From the NCBI GenBank assembly GCA_030591625.1, contig JAUVAR010000033.1:1-13196 (forward strand): DNA of 13,196 bases. The letters run 5' to 3'. The notes beneath the pieces were generated by a model. That model had not been told where the DNA came from. It saw nothing but the letters and a program-made list of their open reading frames with translations, and did not search any database. Both the position numbers and the translations under genes were made by a program. Of the stretch, positions 1 through 6,035 are shown one piece after another; the first letter of the stretch is position 1; every line of letters begins with the position of its first letter. This DNA comes from Candidatus Zixiibacteriota bacterium. Its GTDB lineage: Bacteria > Zixibacteria > MSB-5A5 > GN15 > FEB-12.

Positions 1-1
1 A

Positions 2-1075
2 GGTTTTGGTCGGGGAGGACGGATGAAAATTGAGAAAGACAGAGTACAAATCAAATCGGGGCTTCGCTCTGGGTTGACTACCGGAGCCCCAATCACCCTT
101 ATAATTGAAAATCTCGATTGGCCCAATTGGTCTGAAATAATGGACCCATTCAAGCCAATACCTAAAAATCTCGGCCTGAAGCAGAAACGACTGGCAGAAG
201 AAACAACCACCCCAAGACCGGGGCATGCTGATCTGAGCGGTGGGATTAAGTGGGATCATCATGACCTGCGAAATGTGCTTGAACGTGCTTCTGCCCGTGA
301 AACTGCTGCAAGGGTTGCTGTTGGGTCAATTGCACGACAGTTTCTTGAAAGTTTTGATGTAGAATTTGCATCCCATGTTCTGCAGATCGGAACGGTCAGA
401 CTAATAGATGATATTGACAGGAGTTCAATAGCTCGTATCAGAGAACTTTCTGAAGAATCCGAAGTGCGCTGTATTGATTCTGGCGCGGAAACTGCAATGA
501 TAGCAGAAATCAAAGCTGCCAAAAAATCACGAGATTCTCTGGGTGGAATTGTAGAGCTGATTGTGAGAGGGTTACCGGTTGGGCTTGGTAGTTTATCTCA
601 ATCAGATAGCCGTCTTGATGCTCGTCTTGCTGGGGCTCTTATGTCCATTCAGTCTGTCAAAGGTATTGAAATTGGGTCAGCCTTTGAAAGTGCGGGGAAA
701 CTTGGCTCAGAAGTTCATGATGAAATATTCTATGATCCCGATCGAGGGGGACCTTCAAAAGGCTTCTTTAGAAAAACCAACAATGCCGGCGGGCTTGAAG
801 GTGGTATCACCAATGGTGAAGATATCATTGCCCGGGTAGCCGCAAAACCGATCTCGACACTGAATCGTCCTTTGGCGACCGTTGACGTGAAGACAAAAAA
901 GCCTGCGGAAGCGATGGTCGAACGTACCGATAATTGTGCTATTCCGCCACTTGCTGTTGTTTGCGAAGCGGCTGCCGCGTTTGTATTGTGCGATGCCTTT
1001 TTTGCAAAGTTTGGTTCTGATAATCTTTCGGAAACGAGACGGAATTATCAGTCGTTTTTGGATAATCGATACTAA
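2..1075 (+). CDS. aroC: Chorismate synthase, 5'-truncated by the window edge
   Basis: This is the last enzyme of the shikimate pathway; it converts 5-enolpyruvylshikimate-3-phosphate to chorismate with reduced FMN in the cytoplasm. The reading frame is open from base 2 and reads GFGRGGRMKIEKDRVQI, which is an internal conserved stretch of the family, so the ATG at base 23 is an internal Met and not the start; roughly 50 N-terminal residues lie outside the window. Further family hallmarks are GLTTGAPITLIIEN, the RKTNNAGGLEGGITNG loop (near bases 770-825), and the C-terminal DNCAIPPLAVVCEAA segment. The frame ends in TAA at 1073-1075. No convincing terminator follows; the next 1.26 kb carries repeats. 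Identity is near certain; only the 5' boundary is unknown. Confidence 0.96.
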   Translation, partial: GFGRGGRMKIEKDRVQIKSGLRSGLTTGAPITLIIENLDWPNWSEIMDPFKPIPKNLGLKQKRLAEETTTPRPGHADLSGGIKWDHHDLRNVLERASARETAARVAVGSIARQFLESFDVEFASHVLQIGTVRLIDDIDRSSIARIRELSEESEVRCIDSGAETAMIAEIKAAKKSRDSLGGIVELIVRGLPVGLGSLSQSDSRLDARLAGALMSIQSVKGIEIGSAFESAGKLGSEVHDEIFYDPDRGGPSKGFFRKTNNAGGLEGGITNGEDIIARVAAKPISTLNRPLATVDVKTKKPAEAMVERTDNCAIPPLAVVCEAAAAFVLCDAFFAKFGSDNLSETRRNYQSFLDNRY

Positions 1076-1104
1076 ATCAGATATTCATACCCGAAATCAT
1101 AAAG

Positions 1105-1141
1105 CTGGTCGCCCATCCACCTCGGCGAACTATAGGGTCCA
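1105..1141. repeat. 37-nt direct repeat, copy 1
   Basis: It matches 1702-1738 at 32 of 37 positions in the same orientation. The shared core begins CTGGTCGCCCATCC and continues as CTCGGCG. This copy has lost most of the stem pairing seen in copy 2, and four of its five differences are A here against G there, consistent with decay of a once self-complementary element. Confidence 0.75.
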
Positions 1142-1170
1142 AGATGCATCATAATACTCTCATCTTTAAG

Positions 1171-1198
1171 ATTATCCTGAATTGCTTCGCGATGTCAA
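1171..1198 (-). promoter_or_regulatory. Strong promoter-like signal reading toward aroC
   Basis: On the minus strand there is a perfect TTGACA (1198-1193), a 16-nt spacer and GATAAT (1176-1171, five of six matches to the -10 consensus). Transcription would start near 1164 and run antisense into the 3' end of aroC. No believable gene lies downstream; only a 26-codon frame (1153-1073) that crosses the 37-nt repeat. It could drive a small or antisense RNA or be a chance match. Confidence 0.4.
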
Positions 1199-1247
1199 GA
1201 CCACAGGCAGCCATTAGCTGTTAGGTTTCGACTTACACAGCGGATAA

Positions 1248-1270
1248 TGGCGGCTCTCCGCCAATGGCGG
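1248..1270. repeat. Three-armed GC dyad (TGGCGG/CCGCCA/TGGCGG)
   Basis: TGGCGG (1248-1253), a CTCT loop, CCGCCA (1258-1263) and a second TGGCGG (1265-1270) follow each other. The middle arm can pair with the first arm with a 4-nt loop; CCGCC (1258-1262) can instead pair with GGCGG (1266-1270) across a 3-nt loop. It looks like part of a palindromic intergenic repeat. Confidence 0.6.
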
Positions 1271-1360
1271 ACGCAGCAGCCCTACATGAAAAATGCATAT
1301 TCTCTATTTATTCTTAGTTGATTGTGGCTTGGTCACGTTATGTATGAGGATAAAAAAAAG

Positions 1361-1401
1361 AACAATTGTGGAATCTGGACACCCGCCTCCGCGAGTGTGA
1401 C
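1361..1401 (-). repeat. dRS3-like palindromic repeat, copy 1
   Basis: It matches 1653-1693 at 38 of 41 positions. The core CTGGACACCCGCCTCCGCG is, in reverse complement, the same skeleton as the copy at 1520-1550 (GTCA-AC-CG-G-A--CGGG--TCCAG). The family resembles the widespread GTCATTCCCGCG...CGGGAATCCAG intergenic palindrome, to which the neisserial dRS3 repeat (ATTCCC-N8-GGGAAT) is similar. Confidence 0.75.
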
Positions 1402-1519
1402 TTTTCGACGATTTGCGTATGATTGAAGGCATTGTATTATAACCTTTGTTCATTGTAACAATGTTAAGAAAAGCCGTCCTGAATACAAGATATTACAAAT
1501 CTAAACTGATTTCCAGAAA

Positions 1520-1550
1520 CGTCATACCCGTGAAAACGGGCATCCAGTCT
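1520..1550 (+). repeat. dRS3-like palindromic repeat, copy 2 (opposite orientation)
   Basis: The core is ATACCC, eight bases, then GGGCAT (1524-1543), flanked by GTC and CCAGTCT. The hairpin CCCGT-GAAA-ACGGG is perfect. It lies inverted relative to the copies at 1361-1401 and 1653-1693, about 120-130 nt from each, and shares 19 of 27 core positions with their reverse complement. Confidence 0.75.
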
Positions 1551-1652
1551 CAATTACAGACCTGCAACAGCAGGGATGTGAAATTTATTACCTCCCTCAT
1601 ATTTCTGCAACTAGCTCAATGTTGTTTGTGATTCCTAACCGTTAGTATGAAA

Positions 1653-1693
1653 AACAATAATGGAATCTGGACACCCGTCTCCGCGAGTGTGAC
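1653..1693 (-). repeat. dRS3-like palindromic repeat, copy 3
   Basis: It is nearly identical to 1361-1401 (3 differences in 41) and in the same orientation, 292 nt further on. The 37-nt repeat at 1702-1738 follows after 8 nt, so the two families sit side by side here. Confidence 0.75.
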
Positions 1694-1701
1694 GATTTTG
1701 A

Positions 1702-1738
1702 CTGGTCGCCCATCCGCCTCGGCGGACTGTGGGTTCCA
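1702..1738. repeat. 37-nt direct repeat, copy 2 (intact hairpin)
   Basis: It matches 1105-1141 at 32 of 37 positions. This copy contains TCCGCC-TC-GGCGGA, a perfect dyad, enclosed by an outer CCCA/TGGG pair, so it can fold as a hairpin with a small internal bulge. Confidence 0.75.
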
Positions 1739-1846
1739 CGAGATCATCATCCCCCCTCTACATTTCCGCTACCAACTCGTTGTTGATTGTGGTTCAGCCC
1801 TGTTTATTATGAGTGAAAATATCGTAACAAGTACAATCGTCCGTTC

Positions 1847-1861
1847 ACCGGCACTGCCGGT
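1847..1861. repeat. Short hairpin ACCGGC/GCCGGT
   Basis: There is a perfect 6-bp stem, ACCGGC-act-GCCGGT, with a 3-nt loop. No T-run follows, so it is not a typical intrinsic terminator. It is one of several isolated dyads in this spacer. Confidence 0.5.
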
Positions 1862-1943
1862 TTATAAACAAGCGCGGATGCAAGAACCGACGCAACTTTG
1901 GAATTGGGCGGGTGTGACGGATCGGAAAAGGCTGGTAAAAGTA

Positions 1944-1970
1944 CAGGTCTCAAACCAGAAGAGAGACCTG
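1944..1970. repeat. Hairpin CAGGTCTC/GAGACCTG
   Basis: A perfect 8-bp stem (1944-1951 with 1963-1970) encloses an 11-nt loop. The right arm continues as CCCTAC. There is no T-run, so termination is unlikely; it looks like another palindromic intergenic repeat. Confidence 0.6.
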
Positions 1971-2155
1971 CCCTACAAAGTAATGAAATCCTATTGCATA
2001 ATCTTAAAGAAAGACCACCGATTAGATAAAGGTAAGAAAAGGAACCCAGCCCTCCGTAAACCGATATCAGATATATTCGTACAACAGAAAAACGAAATTG
2101 TTTTGTGGAGTGTGAACCACGTAAATGCAGTTCAATTTTTAATAAGATGATTCTT

Positions 2156-2226
2156 GTGCTGTCTGGTGCCGGCTTCAAGAGCGATCAGGCCCTCCAAGGC
2201 TGTCAGGCAGGGTCACCTGACAGCAC
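2156..2226. repeat. 71-nt unit with 13-bp terminal inverted repeats and an inner hairpin
   Basis: The ends GTGCTGTCTGGTG (2156-2168) and CACCTGACAGCAC (2214-2226) are inverted repeats with one mismatch. The right end can instead pair with a nearer arm: GCTGTCAGG (2199-2207) with CCTGACAGC (2216-2224), a perfect 9-bp stem with an 8-nt loop. The two foldings exclude each other. It ends about 105 nt before the pepA start and could lie in its leader if transcription begins upstream. Confidence 0.65.
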
Positions 2227-2331
2227 ATGAAAAATTGGAGTTCGAACATATTATCAAATTAATTCTTAAGTAAAAATAGTTGCGTATGGTATCTGTTAAT
2301 ACGTAACATTGTGGAAACTTAAGGAGATATA

Positions 2332-3825
2332 ATGCAGTACATATTTGACTCGATTGGATTCAATGAAATTGAAACCGACTTGCTCGTATGCTTTGTGCCG
2401 ATGTTTGATAAGTTGGCCGACAAACAACTCAAAGCTGTTGATGAAGCTACCGATGGCTCACTTGCACTAATGTTAAAATCAGGAGAATTCTGCGGTGAAA
2501 GTGGTCAGATGGCCATGTTTTACTCTCCGTCCGGAATGAGTGCAAAGCGACTACTCTTGCTCGGATTGGGTGATATAAAGAAGATCGATGCAGATACTTA
2601 TCGTCGGACTATTGGTACCGCTTCTAAACTCGATATCTTCAAGAAAATAAAGAGTGCATCTTTCTATATGGCTACCGAAAAAGATGCTGATATTTTTCAG
2701 GCGGTAGCCGAAGGTTATATTCTCGGAAGCTACGAATTATCCAAGTACAAAACTAATGCAGCTTCAAAAAAGAAATCAAAACTTTCTGAATTTGAAATGA
2801 TTATCCCAAGAAAAGGTGGTCTTTCAAAATTAGAAAGAGCAACGATGCGAGGTGTAGAAATTGCCGAAGGTCAGACGTTGGTTCGTGATCTCTCCGGAAC
2901 ACCATCGAACGATCTGACTCCTTCAAAATATTGTGATTTAATAACAACGCTTGCAAAAGAGCATAAGATCAGTTGTCGAATCCTTGATGAAGCAGCTATC
3001 AAACGTGAAAAGATGGGTGCGCTATTATCGGTCGCCAAAGGCTCGGTTGAACCACCTCGTTTTGCAGTCCTTCAATATAAGGGTGGACCCGAAGGACAGA
3101 AACCTATAGTTTTGGTTGGCAAGGGTGTTACTTTTGATGCTGGTGGTATCTCTTTGAGGCCATCTGCAGGCATGCATGAAATGAAACAGGATATGACTGG
3201 CTCGGCAGTTGTATTGTCAGCGATTTTGACTGCATCACGGTTGGGTATAGCACGAAATATTGTAGCTCTGATACCAATGGCTGAAAATATGCCTTCTGGT
3301 CATGCTACGAGGCCGGGTGATATAATAAAATCACGTAAGGGTCTTACGATTGAGAATATAAATACAGATGCAGAAGGACGTTTGCTTCTGGCAGATGCTC
3401 TTGATTATGCCAGTAAGTTTGATCCCCAGGCGGTTATCGATGTTGCGACATTAACAGGTGCGACACTTTATATTCTTGGGTATTCCGGTGCGCCGATAAT
3501 GGGTAATAATTCTAAATTGATGGATCAGTTACGAACTGCTTCCGATAACACGGCCGAACGAGTTTGGGAGATGCCAATTTGGGATGATTTCCGCGATCAG
3601 ATGAAATCACCGATAGCTGATCTTACCAACTCGGGAGGAAGGCCTGCCGGAACTTGTGCGGCGGCTGCATTCCTTGAGAATTTCATAGGTGATTGGCCGT
3701 GGGCTCATATTGATATCGCGTATGTTGATCTGGAACCTAAGGGGAGACCGTATGTGCCGAAAGGTGCCACCGGTTTTGGATTACGTTTGTTGATCGACTT
3801 GTTGTCGAACTGGAAAAAGGTCTGA
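2332..3825 (+). CDS. pepA: Leucyl aminopeptidase (cytosol aminopeptidase, peptidase family M17)
   Basis: This cytosolic two-metal exopeptidase removes N-terminal residues from peptides and normally works as a hexamer. It has 497 residues, close to the usual size: an N-terminal macrodomain-like half (about 1-165) and a C-terminal catalytic half. Expected metal ligands are visible: Lys264 and Asp269 in GKGVTFDAGG, Asp287 in MKQDM, Asp346 and Glu348 in NTDAEGRLLLADA, with the active-site Arg350 in that signature. They align with E. coli Lys270, Asp275, Asp293, Asp352, Glu354 and Arg356 at a constant offset of 6. The position of catalytic Lys282 is Arg276 here. The ATG start has a good AAGGAGAT site at 2321-2328. 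TTGCGT (2280-2285) with TAACAT (2304-2309) is a weak promoter candidate. A terminator follows. Confidence 0.95.
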   Translation: MQYIFDSIGFNEIETDLLVCFVPMFDKLADKQLKAVDEATDGSLALMLKSGEFCGESGQMAMFYSPSGMSAKRLLLLGLGDIKKIDADTYRRTIGTASKLDIFKKIKSASFYMATEKDADIFQAVAEGYILGSYELSKYKTNAASKKKSKLSEFEMIIPRKGGLSKLERATMRGVEIAEGQTLVRDLSGTPSNDLTPSKYCDLITTLAKEHKISCRILDEAAIKREKMGALLSVAKGSVEPPRFAVLQYKGGPEGQKPIVLVGKGVTFDAGGISLRPSAGMHEMKQDMTGSAVVLSAILTASRLGIARNIVALIPMAENMPSGHATRPGDIIKSRKGLTIENINTDAEGRLLLADALDYASKFDPQAVIDVATLTGATLYILGYSGAPIMGNNSKLMDQLRTASDNTAERVWEMPIWDDFRDQMKSPIADLTNSGGRPAGTCAAAAFLENFIGDWPWAHIDIAYVDLEPKGRPYVPKGATGFGLRLLIDLLSNWKKV

Positions 3826-3851
3826 CAATAGAGATTACAAATTAGACAAAG

Positions 3852-3886
3852 AAAAAACCGGAATCAATAATGAGTCCGGTTTTTTT
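3852..3886. terminator. Bidirectional intrinsic terminator between pepA and the TolB-like gene
   Basis: AAAAAACCGGA (3852-3862) pairs with TCCGGTTTTTT (3875-3885) across a 12-nt loop. The T-run on the plus strand and the A-run on the left let it end transcripts from both convergent genes (pepA stop 3825; minus-strand gene stop at 3904). Confidence 0.85.
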
Positions 3887-3903
3887 ATATCTATACGATT
3901 AGT

Positions 3904-4935
3904 CTATTTTGAACCCTGCCACCAGGCTGGAGCTGCATCGAGTCCGGGACCTGAAATACGTTTTGGTGAGGTACCCGAAATATCACAAATCCAAACTGAA
4001 CCATCTGTCGTTGCAAATGTCATCCACTTTGAGTTAGGTGAGAATGATGGAGCAAGGGTGCTGATGTATGTTCCCGGAGGGGAAGCAAACACAAGATAAC
4101 GATTTTTCATATCCTTGGTCGTAATGAAAACACCCGGATTATCAAGATTATTCGATACAAAAGCTAACCATTTGCCATCTGGAGACCATACAGGTGAAAT
4201 ACACCTATTCATTTTAGATGTCTGAGTTCGGATAGTGTCCATCGATGTCATTATATTTTTAATATTAACAATACCGATACCCTGAGGTTGGGGAGCTTCT
4301 TTACCGGAAGGATCATAAAAATGAGTGAATGCAATATCGCCATTTTTGTTCATCGATGGTCCGACAAGAAACTCTGCCATATTCTGCCAGTCTTTTCGCA
4401 GGATCTGTAGTTCCCCAGTATACGGCTCAAGAATACAAATCTGGTAGTTGGGGAGAATAGCATCAACCTGATTGGCGTTCATATCTTTAGTAAAGATAAT
4501 TCTTCCATCCGGCATCCATTCTGGAAGACGACCACCGAGTTCATCGGTGATTCTGTTCCACCAGTACGTTTTTCCGACATCGGCTGAGTCAAGAAAAGCT
4601 AAGAAGAGGTCATAGATTTTGTGTTGTCCACCAGTATTGTCCGGGCTTTGGAAATTTACCTTACCCGCTCTTGTAAAGACGATATGGCGACCGTCGGGTC
4701 CCCAGCTGAGTCGTCCTTCGGCATTACCTATTTCACAAATCATTCGTTGGTTTTGTCCGCGAGCATCCATAACCCAAATGTTTTTGTTACGAATGAACGC
4801 GATCTGTCCAGCTGGTTGGCCTAATTCGCCGACCTGCGCTGCTGTAAGTTTTTCTGCTGCCTGTACTGAATCAAAGTCAGCCACCATTATAATCATGGCG
4901 ATCAGCAAAAACAAAAATCGAGATATGATCTTCAA
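3904..4935 (-). CDS. Secreted TolB-like six-bladed beta-propeller (PD40 repeat) protein
   Basis: With the start chosen here the protein has 343 residues. A Sec signal peptide occupies about residues 1-26 (MKIISRFLFLLIAM..., cleavage likely after VQA). The rest is a propeller built from PD40-type repeats, marked by LSWGPDG (76-82), PEWMPDG (138-144), PSMNKNG (193-199), PVWSPDG (248-254), PSFSPNS (296-302) and a final PAWWQ near 336, which fits six blades. Such domains bind peptides or proteins in the periplasm, as in TolB, but no TolB N-terminal domain is evident and the partner is unknown. The TTG at 4935-4933 is preferred: AGGAG lies at 4950-4946, and the signal peptide then has a normal n-region. 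A longer TTG start at 4989 has no ribosome site. Between site and start is an ATG-TAA pair. It lies 89 nt after the barrel gene. Confidence 0.75.
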   Translation of the reverse strand: MKIISRFLFLLIAMIIMVADFDSVQAAEKLTAAQVGELGQPAGQIAFIRNKNIWVMDARGQNQRMICEIGNAEGRLSWGPDGRHIVFTRAGKVNFQSPDNTGGQHKIYDLFLAFLDSADVGKTYWWNRITDELGGRLPEWMPDGRIIFTKDMNANQVDAILPNYQICILEPYTGELQILRKDWQNMAEFLVGPSMNKNGDIAFTHFYDPSGKEAPQPQGIGIVNIKNIMTSMDTIRTQTSKMNRCISPVWSPDGKWLAFVSNNLDNPGVFITTKDMKNRYLVFASPPGTYISTLAPSFSPNSKWMTFATTDGSVWICDISGTSPKRISGPGLDAAPAWWQGSK

Positions 4936-4974
4936 GTTACATTTTCTCCTGTTAGCTCTTTTCTGAATCGTGTC

Positions 4975-5002
4975 AAGATAGTGGTTCAAATATGTCTGTC
5001 AA
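4975..5002 (-). promoter_or_regulatory. Promoter for the TolB-like gene
   Basis: On the minus strand, a perfect TTGACA (5002-4997), a 16-nt spacer and TATCTT (4980-4975) lie between the barrel gene's stop and the TTG start, giving a leader of about 33 nt. The downstream gene can therefore be expressed without the barrel gene. Confidence 0.6.
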
Positions 5003-5024
5003 CAACTCACTATCAATCTGTTGA

Positions 5025-5876
5025 TTACCAGGAAAAATACCTTTTCAACTCAAATTTACCACGAATTCCAGACAAATCGAGGTCAACACGAGTTGATTCA
5101 GTACCATCTAAAGTAACAACAACTTCCTCGTCTTGAGAATTATACCAAGCAACATTGTCAAAGTTCAGCATAAGATAGTTCATATCAATCACAGCTACCA
5201 AACCCCATAAGTTTGTAGGGTATTCTGTGCTGAGATTTAAGGTAAATCCAGGTGTTGTACCACGGAAAGTGGTATTTACGCCTGTAGAAGTATTAGTCGA
5301 AAGATTCAAATTAGAATATTCCGGCCATAAATCCCAGTTGGCGACATAGTAGCCTGCCTGAGCACCAATTTTGACAGCTAATTTATTGACATGATTAATA
5401 TTATTTGGTGCTCCAGTTAGAAAATAACCGGCTCCCAAGGTCATACCATAAACTTTAATCTGCGAAGTTGGGTTGGTTATTGTTGAGGAAGTTGGAGTGT
5501 ATAGAAAATCTCCAGCAAGCTCATTTTTCATTGATAACCAATATTCACCACCTACAGATGCATAGAATTTCTTTCCAAAAACAAAGCCTACATCTCCACC
5601 AAATGAGAAAGCTTTGTCGAGCCATAGGAGTGAACCACCTTGAATATTGGATGATTCTGCGATTGCAAAGGAATTGTATGGGTTATTCTTATTGATTCTA
5701 TTGACAGAAAAACTTCCCGAGAGCCAACCAATATTGTCATTTCCAGCTTTTTCGGTCTTTGGTTTGCGAGTTAAGTAACGATCAACAATATCCTGTTCAC
5801 TGTCTTGAGCAGTAACTAAGCTGCTTCCTGCTATAGCCAAAATCAGGCCAAGAGCTATTATCCTTGCGAACTTCAT
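5025..5876 (-). CDS. Predicted outer-membrane beta-barrel protein, family not recognised
   Basis: The protein has 283 residues with a clear Sec signal peptide (MKFARIIALGLILAIAGSSL, cleavage likely after VTA at residue 23). The mature part is rich in alternating polar and aromatic/hydrophobic residues and in Gly, Asn, Ser and Thr, as in small outer-membrane barrels, and the last strand ends in an aromatic residue (KFELKRYFSW), the usual recognition signal for barrel assembly. No enzyme motif is visible, so a structural, adhesion or pore role is possible but not shown. The ATG start at 5876 has GGAGG about 4 nt upstream, an excellent site. It precedes the TolB-like gene on the same strand (89-nt gap), so the two envelope proteins may be co-transcribed, although the second has its own promoter. 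Confidence 0.75.
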   Translation of the reverse strand: MKFARIIALGLILAIAGSSLVTAQDSEQDIVDRYLTRKPKTEKAGNDNIGWLSGSFSVNRINKNNPYNSFAIAESSNIQGGSLLWLDKAFSFGGDVGFVFGKKFYASVGGEYWLSMKNELAGDFLYTPTSSTITNPTSQIKVYGMTLGAGYFLTGAPNNINHVNKLAVKIGAQAGYYVANWDLWPEYSNLNLSTNTSTGVNTTFRGTTPGFTLNLSTEYPTNLWGLVAVIDMNYLMLNFDNVAWYNSQDEEVVVTLDGTESTRVDLDLSGIRGKFELKRYFSW

Positions 5877-5976
5877 TATACCTCCAAAGTAGGGTTATCT
5901 TATGTTTGTAAGGTATTATCGGACTATTGAGCATAAATCTTGATAGTGTCAGAGAGAGCAACTGTGGTTTATTATC

Positions 5977-6006
5977 AAAAAAAAAGGGGCGGGAAAATCC
6001 CGCCCC
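5977..6006 (-). terminator. Intrinsic terminator of nifJ
   Basis: Read on the minus strand, GGGGCGGGA (6006-5998) pairs with TCCCGCCCC (5994-5986) across a 3-nt loop and is followed by nine T (5985-5977). It lies 29 nt after the nifJ stop and separates nifJ from the barrel gene. Confidence 0.9.
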
Positions 6007-6035
6007 TGAAGGGTCATTAAAAAATTGCCGGATTA

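Larger units (their letters stand above)
1076..2331. other. Gene-free, repeat-rich spacer between aroC and pepA
   Basis: No believable gene is present in this 1256-nt stretch. Its open frames (such as 1647-2150 on the plus strand and 1807-2178 on the minus strand) run through palindromic repeats, lack good ribosome binding sites and resemble no protein family that I recognise. The stretch holds at least five kinds of dyad or direct repeat, listed separately: a 37-nt repeat in two copies, a dRS3-like palindrome in three copies, a GGCGG/CCGCC triple arm, two isolated hairpins and a 71-nt inverted-repeat unit just before pepA. Two diverged copies (about 75% identical) of a further segment lie at 1591-1635 and 1751-1795. 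The other gaps in the window are 58-265 nt, so this one is an outlier. Confidence 0.8.

Noticed and set aside
1446..1631. 61-codon open frame in the repeat region
   Set aside because: It overlaps the inverted palindrome at 1520-1550 and has no family signal or ribosome site.
1647..2150. 167-codon open frame in the repeat region
   Set aside because: It crosses a dRS3-like palindrome, the 37-nt repeat and two hairpins, has no good ribosome site at its ATG and shows no recognisable protein motif; chance open frame.
1807..2178. 123-codon minus-strand open frame in the repeat region
   Set aside because: It overlaps the 1847-1861 and 1944-1970 hairpins and the inverted-repeat unit, with low-complexity Leu/Ser-rich translation; not a believable gene.
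5012..5025. Hairpin ATCAA-TCTG-TTGAT right after the barrel gene as a terminator
   Set aside because: The stem has only 5 AT-rich pairs and no T-run on the minus strand.
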